A stretch of DNA of 64,000 bases from assembly GCF_000300195.1 (NCBI RefSeq), contig NZ_AMQH01000002.1, forward strand, positions 372,001 to 436,000, in the 5' to 3' direction. The notes beneath the pieces are model-generated. The model searched no databases. It had not been told where the DNA came from and saw only the letters and a list, made by a program, of their open reading frames with translations. This stretch comes from Clostridium tunisiense TJ (GTDB taxonomy: Bacteria > Bacillota > Clostridia > Clostridiales > Clostridiaceae). The translations under genes were made by a program, and so were the position numbers. Of this stretch, positions 34,847 to 43,331 are shown in pieces. Numbering within the stretch: position 1 is the first letter of the stretch; each line of letters begins with the position of its first letter.

Positions 34847-35917
34847 TCATATATTTTTATATAGTTCGGCTATAGATTGATATAAACGTTCCTGTGAAAA
34901 ATTCTCTTGAATTATATTGAGAGATTGCTGTGAAAATTTCATTCTTAACTCATCATCACTCTTTATTTTCATGATACACTTTACAATTTCATCTGAATTT
35001 TTTGCCGGTATAAGATATCCATTAATTCCATCTCTTACAACTTCAGTATTTCCACCTACTTTTGTTGCTATAATTGGTAATCCTATTGCCATTGCTTCTA
35101 ACAATGAATTTGATAAATTTTCATGTAGTGTAGCAAATAAGAACAAATCACACCCCGCTAGTATTGTAAGTACATCACTACGTTGCCCTAACACATGAAT
35201 TTTATTGCATAGTAATAAGTGTTGGTACTTATTTCTCAATATATCGCAATATTCACCGTCTCCAACAAAAACAAATTTAATTCTTTGATCATTTAGTTTC
35301 TCAATTGCATCTATGATGAATGATATTCCTTTGTCGAAGACCATTCTACCAGAAACAACAACCAAAAAATCATTTTCATCCACCCCTAAATCTTTTCTAG
35401 TTTTTCTTCTTGATTGACTAATGTCAATGTCAATTTTAGGTGCAGCATTATGAATAACACCTATATATTTACTTTTATTTTTCTGCACCATTTTTTTATT
35501 AGAAGCCTCAGTACATACAGTATAAAATTTATAACATAATTTTAAAGTCAAAGGCTCAATAATTTTTGTAAATATAAACTTTTTAAGTTTACCTATTCCT
35601 ATCGCATCTCCCGAAAATCCACGTATTGCTACTATAATTTTGTCACAACCAGCTAACCTAGCGGCAACAACAGCATGAAATCCTGAAGATTGGAGCCCAG
35701 ATAAATGTACAATATCTGGTTGTATACGTTCAAATTGAGATTTCAAATCTTTAATTAAAGCAATGTTAATTTTTGAGTTGGCATGAAATGTTTGAGTAAC
35801 AAAATGAAAGTCATACTCATTTTTTAACCAAGATTGAGCCATTCTTTTATTTGCAGTATTAGGACCACTTACTTGATTAGGCATAATAATATGCAAAGCA
35901 ATAGTTTTATTTTTCAT
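34847..35917 (-). CDS. Glycosyltransferase family 4
   Basis: A 356-aa GT-B enzyme. The N-terminal domain has NQVSGPNTANKRMAQSW and HLSGLQSSGFHAVVAARLAG. The C-terminal domain has VVSGRMVFDKGISFIIDAIEK, then FVGDGEYCDILRNK and the donor-binding motif ATLHENLSNSLLEAMAIGLP followed by ATKVGGNTEVV (ExxxxxxxE type). It transfers a sugar to the growing lipid-linked repeat in the cytoplasm. Start ATG with no strong ribosome binding site nearby; the closest is a weak GGAATGA-type site. Linkage and sugar unknown. Confidence 0.88.
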   Translation of the reverse strand: MKNKTIALHIIMPNQVSGPNTANKRMAQSWLKNEYDFHFVTQTFHANSKINIALIKDLKSQFERIQPDIVHLSGLQSSGFHAVVAARLAGCDKIIVAIRGFSGDAIGIGKLKKFIFTKIIEPLTLKLCYKFYTVCTEASNKKMVQKNKSKYIGVIHNAAPKIDIDISQSRRKTRKDLGVDENDFLVVVSGRMVFDKGISFIIDAIEKLNDQRIKFVFVGDGEYCDILRNKYQHLLLCNKIHVLGQRSDVLTILAGCDLFLFATLHENLSNSLLEAMAIGLPIIATKVGGNTEVVRDGINGYLIPAKNSDEIVKCIMKIKSDDELRMKFSQQSLNIIQENFSQERLYQSIAELYKNI

Positions 35918-35954
35918 TTATCTATCATTCCTTAACAAATATAATGTAAATTTC

Positions 35955-37094
35955 TTACTTATTAAAAATCATTTCCATAAATTGCTGTGTATCTTCAATA
36001 TAACTTTTATAGTCAAATATGTTATTGTCTACTCTAATTTCAGCATTAGCCTTAATTATTTTTTCTAAGTCTTCCTTAAAGTTATCTATAGTAACAATAT
36101 ATCCATTCATTCCATTTTGAACATAACGCTTTAAATCACTATTGTCTGTGAATATAACAGGTGTACCACAAGTAATGCTCTCAACAAACTTAGTAGGAAA
36201 CCCAGCTTTTGTTAGCCTACTATCTTCACGAATAACAAGTGAAAAATCTGCTAGTTTTACAGATTCGATTGTCTTTCTATGATTTAATCTACCATGAAAT
36301 ATTATTGCATCAGAATGAAAATTAAAATGAGAATGAATTTTATAGATAGAGTAAAATTGTTCTTCAGTAATTCCTATAATATTTAAAACTACTGGATAAT
36401 AATAACTTAGTTCATTTATACATTTAACTATTATATCCAACCGCTCTTTTTCACTGCTTGGCGCACCTGCATAAACAAATGTCATTTTATTTTCTTTGAA
36501 CTCTTCTTTGAAAATCCATTTCTCATCACTTAAATCCACTAAAGGAGGTATACATATAATATTTTTTTTATTTTCGTAATAATTCAATAAGTAATTACTA
36601 ATAACAATTAGACCATCTAACATTTTGTTAATAACTCTCATTCTTAGAGTTGAATCAAATCCTTTTATAAGTTTATATATTAAACTTTTATCTTTAGTCC
36701 CATACCACTCAGTAATATCACCCAAGCATTTGATTCCATTATCAGAGCAATAATTTCGTAGTTTAAGTAATGCTATTGCAGGAAAATTATATGCTATAAC
36801 AATTTTTAAATCACTATATTTTTCAAGTATTGGCTTTATACTTGAAATTTCAAACAATGCTTTTACCATTTCAACTTTACTTTGTTTGAGCTCAATCTCC
36901 CAACATTCAAATCCATAGTATTTTACCATCTTCTTGTTATTACTAGTTGCCAATTTATCTACTATTTTACTTATAAAAACAACATTATATCCTAACTCTC
37001 TAAGTATTTTTGCATTATTAATCACTCTATGTGCTGCAGCATTTTTATCTGGTAATGCAAACCCACCAATATAAATTATTGTCCCCTTTGACAT
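35955..37094 (-). CDS. Glycosyltransferase, GT4-like
   Basis: A 379-aa GT-B protein. Start MSKGTIIYIGGFALPDKNAA shows a glycine-rich N-terminal loop. The C-terminal half has TFVYAGAPSSEKERLDIIVK, FHGRLNHRKTIESVK and VESITCGTPVIFTDNSDL, the donor-site sequence of GT4 enzymes, though less canonical than its neighbours. Probably adds one sugar of the repeat unit. The gene ends 37 bases before the next GT4 and begins two bases after the UDP-sugar 4-epimerase. Confidence 0.82.
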   Translation of the reverse strand: MSKGTIIYIGGFALPDKNAAAHRVINNAKILRELGYNVVFISKIVDKLATSNNKKMVKYYGFECWEIELKQSKVEMVKALFEISSIKPILEKYSDLKIVIAYNFPAIALLKLRNYCSDNGIKCLGDITEWYGTKDKSLIYKLIKGFDSTLRMRVINKMLDGLIVISNYLLNYYENKKNIICIPPLVDLSDEKWIFKEEFKENKMTFVYAGAPSSEKERLDIIVKCINELSYYYPVVLNIIGITEEQFYSIYKIHSHFNFHSDAIIFHGRLNHRKTIESVKLADFSLVIREDSRLTKAGFPTKFVESITCGTPVIFTDNSDLKRYVQNGMNGYIVTIDNFKEDLEKIIKANAEIRVDNNIFDYKSYIEDTQQFMEMIFNK

Positions 37095-37096
37095 AA

Positions 37097-38071
37097 TTAC
37101 AAATTCTCCTTATACCACCTTATAGCTTCTTTGATTCCTCTTTCAAAACTCCACTCTGCTTCGTAACCAAGCAACTCTTTGGCCTTTGTTATATCTGCAT
37201 TACTGTGCTTAATATCACCTTTACGATCAGGTCCATAAAATGGATCAACATCTTTATTTAAAGCCTTACAAAGTTCATAATAAATATCTATTAAGTATTC
37301 CCTGCCACCATATGCTATATTATATGCTTGCCCAGCAGCTTCATGAGGTGCCATACAAGCCTTCAAATTTGCTTCAATTACATTTTCAATATAAGTAAAG
37401 TCACGACTTTGTTTCCCATCACCATTTATCGTAGGACTTTCGTCATTTAATAATTGCTTAATGAATTTTGGGATAACTGCTGCATATGCTCCATCAGGAT
37501 TTTGTCTTCTACCAAACACATTAAAATAACGAAGACCATAAGTATCTAGACCATACAATTTAGTATATAATTTACCATATTCCTCATCCACCCTTTTAGT
37601 AAGTGCATAGGGAGAGAGTAGATTTCCTTCCCTTCCTTCTTTCTTTGGAAGATTAGGTTCATCTCCATAAACTGATGAACTTGAAGCATATACAAACTTC
37701 TTTACGCCATTCTGACGAGCGGCTTCCATCATATTAAGGGTGCCCCTGATATTTATTTCTTCATATAGCAAAGGCATCTCTATGCTTCTTGGAACACTAC
37801 CCCAGGCAGCTTGATGTAAAACATAGTCTACATTTTCACAAGCCTCCATACATGTATCAAGACTTCGAATATCACCTTCAATAAATTCAAAATTTGTATT
37901 ACCCTTAAATAAATCAATATTTTCTTTTTTGCCCGTTGATAAATTATCTAAAACTCTAACTTTATATCCTAAATTAAGTATTGCTTGCACAAGATTAGAG
38001 CCGATAAAACCGGCTCCTCCTGTAACTAAGAATTTACTATCGCTAGAAAATTTTATGTTTTTATATCCCAT
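37097..38071 (-). CDS. UDP-GlcNAc(A) 4-epimerase, WbpP/TviC-like
   Basis: A 324-aa extended SDR. Motifs: VTGGAGFIGSNLVQ (residues 14-27), HQAAWGSVPRS and ASSSSVYG, YALTKRVDEEYG (YxxxK), FGRRQNPDGAYAAVIP, and SRDFTYIENVIEANL. The GSVPRS motif marks the WbpP/TviC branch that epimerises UDP-GlcNAc or UDP-GlcNAcA at C4. The start ATG follows GGAGG embedded in the end of the preceding dehydrogenase gene. The order dehydrogenase then epimerase strongly suggests synthesis of UDP-GalNAcA for the polymer. Confidence 0.88.
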   Translation of the reverse strand: MGYKNIKFSSDSKFLVTGGAGFIGSNLVQAILNLGYKVRVLDNLSTGKKENIDLFKGNTNFEFIEGDIRSLDTCMEACENVDYVLHQAAWGSVPRSIEMPLLYEEINIRGTLNMMEAARQNGVKKFVYASSSSVYGDEPNLPKKEGREGNLLSPYALTKRVDEEYGKLYTKLYGLDTYGLRYFNVFGRRQNPDGAYAAVIPKFIKQLLNDESPTINGDGKQSRDFTYIENVIEANLKACMAPHEAAGQAYNIAYGGREYLIDIYYELCKALNKDVDPFYGPDRKGDIKHSNADITKAKELLGYEAEWSFERGIKEAIRWYKENL

Positions 38072-38073
38072 TA

Positions 38074-39435
38074 TTACAGCCTCCAATATGAGTATCCTTT
38101 TTCTTCTGCTTCTTTTCTATCAAAAATACCTTTTACATCTATAAGTACTTGCTTTTGATGTGATAAATTTGTTGCCGCTATTTCCTTTAATGCACCATCT
38201 TCTATTTTAATTTCATATAATCTTTTTACATTCTCAAGAGTATATTCATTAAATTCGTTATGACTAACTGCAAATATTACCGCATCTGCACTATTTAATT
38301 CGTTCTGGTCACATAACTGGATATTATATTCATTCATCACTTCATTTTCATTTGCAATAGGATCATATACATTTACACATACACCATAATCCTCTAATTC
38401 TCTAATTATATCTATAACTTTAGAGTTTCTTACATCGGGACAATTTTCCTTAAAAGTAATTCCCATTAATATGACTTTAGCACCGTTTATTTGTTTATTC
38501 ACTTTAATTAAATTTTTAACAGTTGACTCAGCAACATATTTACCCATGTTATCATTTATTCTTCTACCTGAAAGAATAACTTGAGAATTATATCCTAATT
38601 GTTGAGCTCTATAAGTTAAATAATATGGATCAACTCCTATACAGTGTCCACCTACAAGTCCAGGTGTAAACTTGAGGAAGTTCCACTTAGTTCCTGCTGC
38701 TTCCAAAACTGCTTTTGTATCAATCCCCATTTTATTGAATATTATGGAAAGTTCATTCATAAATGCAATATTAATATCTCTTTGTGAGTTTTCAATTACT
38801 TTTGCAGCTTCCGCTACCTTTATACTTTCTGCTCTATGCACACCAACAGCTATTATAATTTCATATACTTTAGCCACATCTTCCAATGTCTCAGCATCCA
38901 TTCCAGATACTATCTTAATAATTTTATCAACTGTATGAACCTTATCACCAGGGTTAATTCTTTCTGGTGAGTATCCAATTTTAAAATCAACTCCACATTT
39001 TAATCCAGATTCTTTTTCTAATATTGGTACACAAATTTCTTCTGTAACGCCTGGATAAACCGTTGATTCAAAAACAACAATTGAACCTTCAGTTAAGTTC
39101 CTTCCAACTACTCTTGATGCTCCTATCACAGGAGTTAAGTCAGGTGTTGTATCATCATTTATCGGTGTTGGAACTGCTACCACATGAAACTTTGCCCTTC
39201 TTAAATCACTCTCATCAGATGTAAAATATACCGTGGTTTGTTTTAATTTTTCATCTCCAACTTCATTAGTTATATCATGACCTCTTTTATATTCTTCAAC
39301 CTTTTGTTTATTAATATCAAACCCAATAACATCCACCTTTTCTGCAAAGGCTACTGCTAGTGGCATTCCAACGTATCCTAATCCTACAACTGATATCTTT
39401 TCTTTTCTCTTTATAATTTTTTCATATAATCTCAT
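38074..39435 (-). CDS. UDP-N-acetyl-sugar 6-dehydrogenase, TviB/WbpO-like
   Basis: A 453-aa nucleotide-sugar dehydrogenase. SVVGLGYVGMPLAVAFAEK (residues 15-33) is the NAD motif, VAVPTPINDDTTPDLTPV and ESTVYPGVTEEICVPILE follow, and the catalytic cysteine is in GGHCIGVDPYYLTYRA. The product should be UDP-GlcNAcA or UDP-GalNAcA, by two-step oxidation of C6. The partner epimerase lies immediately downstream, and the gene begins where a GT4 gene ends (one-base overlap). Acidic amino sugars point to a negatively charged capsule-like polymer. Confidence 0.92.
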   Translation of the reverse strand: MRLYEKIIKRKEKISVVGLGYVGMPLAVAFAEKVDVIGFDINKQKVEEYKRGHDITNEVGDEKLKQTTVYFTSDESDLRRAKFHVVAVPTPINDDTTPDLTPVIGASRVVGRNLTEGSIVVFESTVYPGVTEEICVPILEKESGLKCGVDFKIGYSPERINPGDKVHTVDKIIKIVSGMDAETLEDVAKVYEIIIAVGVHRAESIKVAEAAKVIENSQRDINIAFMNELSIIFNKMGIDTKAVLEAAGTKWNFLKFTPGLVGGHCIGVDPYYLTYRAQQLGYNSQVILSGRRINDNMGKYVAESTVKNLIKVNKQINGAKVILMGITFKENCPDVRNSKVIDIIRELEDYGVCVNVYDPIANENEVMNEYNIQLCDQNELNSADAVIFAVSHNEFNEYTLENVKRLYEIKIEDGALKEIAATNLSHQKQVLIDVKGIFDRKEAEEKGYSYWRL

Positions 39436-40634
39436 TATAAACTCTCTCCCTTATAATTGCTAACCACCACATTGATTTTTTCAGTAGTTACCATATTCAT
39501 AATTTCTAACTGCTTATCCAAGACTTTTCTTTCATCATATAATTCATGAGCTCTTTTAATGCTATTCATACTAAACTTCTGAAACAGATTATTGTCAGTT
39601 AATAGTACTTTTATTGACTCATATATTTCTGATGGATTGTTTACACCTACCAAAAACCCATTATAGTTATCTGTAACTTCTTCTCTACACCCTCTAATAT
39701 CTGTGGCAATAATTGGTTTCCCCATAGCCATGGCTTCTATAATAGACCGTGGCATACCTTCTCTATAAGAGGGTAGTGAAAATATGTCTACTGAATTTAG
39801 TATTTCAGGTATGTCTTCTCTTAATCCTAAGCATCTTACCTTTTCCCTTATTAAACTGTCCTCTAACAACATTTTAATTTTATTTTTTGTCTCTAAATCT
39901 CTATCTCCCGCTATTGTGTCTCCTATAATCACTAAAAACACATCATTAAACTCAGTTATGATCAATTTAAAAGCTTCAAGTAAATCAATTATACCTTTTT
40001 CTTTTACCAATCTTCCTGTAAATCCTATAACCTTTGAATTCGCAGGAATGTCTAAAGCTTGTCTAATCTCATTCCTGTTTACTTTTACATTATTTTCACT
40101 AAATCGTTCTATATCTATACCATTACTAATACACACTAATCTATCTTTTGTTGTGAATTTTTTACTAAGTGCAGTTAAATAATCCTCGTAACTTTGAGTA
40201 AAAATATAATCAGTAAAGTACTTGCCTATTACTTTTTCAATTGTTACATAAAACTTATACTTAAGCTTACTCATATCATCATGAAAATAGAATCCATGTG
40301 CTGTATAAATAACACACTTTACCCCTGCAAGTTTTGCTGCTACTCTTGCCAGTACACTTACCACTGGAGTGTGCGTATGAACTATGTCATATTTATTTTC
40401 CTTCATAATTCTATATAATTGCAACATAGTTTTAATATTTGACTTAACATTAATTTTTCTTACCGCGTTTATATACCTAAAATTATATCCTTTTTTCTCT
40501 AATTCCTTTGTATATTCTCCTTCTGCACAAGAGATGTCAACATGATATCCTTCTTCCAATAGTCTATTTACTAGTGGTAATAATAGCTTCTTTACAGTAA
40601 AATCCACGCTTGCTATTTGTAATATCTTTTTCAT
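39435..40634 (-). CDS. Glycosyltransferase family 4
   Basis: A 399-aa GT-B enzyme starting MKKILQIASVDF. It includes NKYDIVHTHTPVVSVLARVA and ARGFTGRLVKEKG-like IGFTGRLVKEKGIIDLLEAF, then FSLPSYREGMPRSIIEAMAM with ATDIRGCREEVT, the GT4 donor site. The start is the ATG behind GGAGGGGCC. The frame continues 51 codons further upstream, but that stretch looks like a truncated sugar transferase rather than part of this enzyme (see the pseudogene entry). It probably adds the second sugar of the repeat unit. Confidence 0.88.
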   Translation of the reverse strand: MKKILQIASVDFTVKKLLLPLVNRLLEEGYHVDISCAEGEYTKELEKKGYNFRYINAVRKINVKSNIKTMLQLYRIMKENKYDIVHTHTPVVSVLARVAAKLAGVKCVIYTAHGFYFHDDMSKLKYKFYVTIEKVIGKYFTDYIFTQSYEDYLTALSKKFTTKDRLVCISNGIDIERFSENNVKVNRNEIRQALDIPANSKVIGFTGRLVKEKGIIDLLEAFKLIITEFNDVFLVIIGDTIAGDRDLETKNKIKMLLEDSLIREKVRCLGLREDIPEILNSVDIFSLPSYREGMPRSIIEAMAMGKPIIATDIRGCREEVTDNYNGFLVGVNNPSEIYESIKVLLTDNNLFQKFSMNSIKRAHELYDERKVLDKQLEIMNMVTTEKINVVVSNYKGESL

Positions 40635-40787
40635 GGCCCCTCCACTTTCATATTGATGTGAGTAATATTCTTCTTGTTTTCCTTCTACCACGCCTTTATT
40701 TTTAAAAATCTTAATTGTTATAAGAAGTAATACTTTAATACCTAATATACTTGATATAAAATCGAATTCTCTTTTTATAATCTTCAA
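40635..40787 (-). pseudogene. Remnant of an initiating sugar-phosphate transferase N-terminus
   Basis: In frame with the GT4 gene and opening at a TTG, this 51-codon stretch encodes KIIKREFDFISSILG then IKIFKNKGVVEGKQ. Family PF02397 initiating transferases begin the same way: K-R-x-F-D, then S-x-x-x-L-G hydrophobic helix, I-K, K-G-x-V, and a glutamine before basic residues. The proline-containing middle of the membrane helix and the whole catalytic part are missing. It reads as the stub of a WcaJ/EpsL-type gene truncated by deletion and now sitting just upstream of the GT4 ribosome binding site. Homology is judged by pattern only. Confidence 0.5.
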
Positions 40788-40797
40788 CCCAACCTAG

Positions 40798-42663
40798 CTA
40801 ACCTACATTGGCCGCTGCCACTAACTCTTCAGTCTTTCTGACATAAGTTGGAACTATCTTCTCCACCTTATCTGCTACCTTCCATTGCGCTTCTGAATTA
40901 ATTATTATCTTTAATTCTTCGAACTGACTCTTTAGCTCTTCCATATCACTAAAAGTAGGCTGTCCTACAAATATTTTATCGTGTCCTGTCTTTTCTAGGC
41001 CTTCCTCTGCCATTAGAAGCTCTTCATAAAGTTTTTCTCCTGGTCTTAACCCTGTAACTTCTATCTTTATGTCTTTATGGGGTTCAAGCCCTGAAAGCTT
41101 TATTAAATCCAGTGCTAAGTCATAAATCCTTACGGGTTTTCCCATATCCAGAACGAAGATTTCTCCACCCTTTGCATAGGCCCCTGCTTGCAGCACTAAT
41201 TGAGCTGCTTCAGGAATCAACATAAAAAACCTAGTTATATTTTTATTTGTAACAGTTAATGGTCCACCTTCTGCAATTTGCTTTTTAAATAGTGGGATTA
41301 CTGAGCCATTGCTTCCCAGAACATTTCCAAACCTTACTGCCACATATTCCGTATTACTTATTTTATTTTGGGCTTGTATAATCATTTCGCACATTCTTTT
41401 AGTAGCGCCCATAATATTTGTTGGATTTACCGCTTTATCTGTAGAAATCAGTACAAATTTATTTACATTATATTTATCGGCACATTCCGCTACATTTAAA
41501 GTGCCAAAAACATTGTTTTTTATGGCTTCAGTGGGGTTATATTCCATTAAAGGAACATGCTTATGCGCCGCTGCATGAAATACTACCTCTGGCTTATGTT
41601 CCTGAAAAATACTCTCAAGTCGCTTTCTATCTCTAACTGACGCAATAAAAACCTTCAACTTAAGGCTAGGATATTTTCTTTCCAGCTCCATTTGAAGATC
41701 ATAGGCATTATTTTCATATATGTCTAGTATCATTAATTCTTCTGGTTTAAACTGAGCTATTTGTCTGCAAAGCTCTGAACCAATGGAACCTCCTCCACCG
41801 GTTACCAGCACTCTTTTTCCTTTTAAGTACTCCGATATTCCTTCATGATCTAGCTTTATTTGTTCACGACCTAAAAGGTCCTTTACATCTACATCTCTTA
41901 TTTGTTTTAAAGTTAAACCTGTGCCAATAAGTTCTTTAACTCCCGGTAGAGTTTTTACCTCAAGTTTAGTATTGCTACATATTTTAATAATTTCTTTTTT
42001 CACTTCTTCACAGGCACTTGGTATTGCAAAAAGAATTAAGTCTACAGAATATTTCTTAGCCAAGACTTCTATATCCTGTCTACTCCCTAATACCTTAACC
42101 CCTGAAATAGAAGTATTTTTCTTTGAGGGGGCATCATCAATAAGTACCACTGGTTGATACTTGTGTTGAGGATTTTTTTTCATTTCTCCGATAACAGTAC
42201 GAGCGCCCTCTCCAGCTCCTACAATCATTACTCTTTTAAAAGTGCCCTTATTATTTCCCTGTAAATAAATCACAGTTCTTCGCGCTACTCTAAAGCTAAC
42301 CCTAAAACCTAGGGAAAAAATTAAAATAAATATTCCTGATAATGCCATAATCATCCTCGGCAACTGCGAATGTATCACCAAGGTTTGAAGCCCTAGAACA
42401 GTAGTCGTTGCTGCAATGCAACCTATAACACCCATTAAAAATTCTTCTGTACCTGCAAAACTCCAAAGGCTTTCATAGAGTCGAAATAGATAAAAACATC
42501 CTAAATAAGTTAGGATAATCCACGGAAGAGTGTCCTTTAAGTTAACAATGTGTGAAAACTCTTCTGTATTAAAATACCTAACAAAATAGGATAAAACATA
42601 GGAGCAAACTATTATTATTACATCTACTAAGGCTAATGTTACCATTTTTTTGCCCTTTACCAT
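40798..42663 (-). CDS. CapD/WbpM-like membrane nucleotide-sugar 4,6-dehydratase
   Basis: A 621-aa protein with four N-terminal membrane helices (about residues 8-120), a CoA-binding-like first Rossmann domain (VMIVGAGEGARTVIGEM) and a second dehydratase domain starting VTGGGGSIGSELCRQIA. The catalytic STDKAVNPTNIMGATK has the Met-x3-Lys of this branch. These enzymes make UDP-4-keto-6-deoxy-GlcNAc, precursor of bacillosamine, QuiNAc or FucNAc. GGGGGAATGAGA precedes the chosen ATG at 42663; an ATG two codons earlier is inside it. First gene of the long Wzx/Wzy operon, whose promoter must lie in 42664-43331. Confidence 0.92.
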   Translation of the reverse strand: MVKGKKMVTLALVDVIIIVCSYVLSYFVRYFNTEEFSHIVNLKDTLPWIILTYLGCFYLFRLYESLWSFAGTEEFLMGVIGCIAATTTVLGLQTLVIHSQLPRMIMALSGIFILIFSLGFRVSFRVARRTVIYLQGNNKGTFKRVMIVGAGEGARTVIGEMKKNPQHKYQPVVLIDDAPSKKNTSISGVKVLGSRQDIEVLAKKYSVDLILFAIPSACEEVKKEIIKICSNTKLEVKTLPGVKELIGTGLTLKQIRDVDVKDLLGREQIKLDHEGISEYLKGKRVLVTGGGGSIGSELCRQIAQFKPEELMILDIYENNAYDLQMELERKYPSLKLKVFIASVRDRKRLESIFQEHKPEVVFHAAAHKHVPLMEYNPTEAIKNNVFGTLNVAECADKYNVNKFVLISTDKAVNPTNIMGATKRMCEMIIQAQNKISNTEYVAVRFGNVLGSNGSVIPLFKKQIAEGGPLTVTNKNITRFFMLIPEAAQLVLQAGAYAKGGEIFVLDMGKPVRIYDLALDLIKLSGLEPHKDIKIEVTGLRPGEKLYEELLMAEEGLEKTGHDKIFVGQPTFSDMEELKSQFEELKIIINSEAQWKVADKVEKIVPTYVRKTEELVAAANVG

Positions 42664-43331
42664 TCTCATTCCCCCAAAGCTAATTTAAATATATATTAAA
42701 CTTGTTTATCCAAATATGATAAAAAAATTCCCTAAAAATTTAAACTGTGTTAAAATTATCCAAGAAATTCATCCAATGCTTAATTCATCATAAATTTAAT
42801 TTTTACTCTTTTTCTTTAGTTTTCTTCACCAATCTCCTGTATACAATTATACAAAAATTTATGAGCTTCTTCAAGGATTTCGACAAAGCTTCTACTTTTT
42901 CCTAATAAAGTTTTTATACCTTCGACAACATCGAGCAATTTCCCATTTCTTTTCTTTGTTTTTTAACTCTTATTATATTTTCAATTTAAGTACTCTTTTC
43001 CAATCTTTTACAATTATATTAACTAAACTTTTTACAAGTAAATCTAACTGTTCCTTTATTCAAAGTTCATTATACAACATTTATTAATAAAAATTCATTA
43101 ATATTTTTTACATAATTAATTTTATTTTAACAAAACTGGTTTATTTTCGAGTTTTTTTATAATTAACGTCAATTTTGGAAGGTATTTTACAACCTAATTA
43201 TGTGTTATAATAATTACTATGTAATATTGTGAAGTATTTAGGCTTTCTTATCAAAACTTTACTTAAGCTAGCCTAAAAAGGTGAATAACAGTTTTTCTGT
43301 TTAAGTTTATAAAAAATTTGAGGTGATATTA
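42664..43331. other. Divergent intergenic region before the CapD operon and the lysozyme-like gene
   Basis: A long AT-rich gap carrying the promoters of two divergent units. It contains the possible 40-residue frame at 42816-42938 and an 8-bp inverted repeat, TTTAGGCT (43237-43244) and AGCCTAAA (43270-43277), in the plus-strand leader. A perfect TATAAT is at about 43205 but without a well-spaced -35. No RNA gene was recognised. Confidence 0.5.
42816..42938 (-). CDS. Possible 40-residue small protein upstream of the capsule operon
   Basis: An open frame from TTG to TAA, encoding an amphipathic helical peptide that starts LLDVVEGIKTLLGKSRSF and ends CIQEIGEEN. It has typical coding-like codon texture in an otherwise AT-rich noncoding stretch and points the same way as the CapD-like gene about 150 bases on. 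The ribosome binding site is weak and no family was recognised. It may be a small regulator, a leader peptide, or chance. Confidence 0.3.
   Translation of the reverse strand: MLDVVEGIKTLLGKSRSFVEILEEAHKFLYNCIQEIGEEN

Noticed and set aside
40635..40787. Treating the upstream extension as the true N-terminus of the GT4
   Set aside because: A strong GGAGGGG site precedes an internal ATG, the GT4 domain starts right there, and the extension resembles the beginning of a different family.
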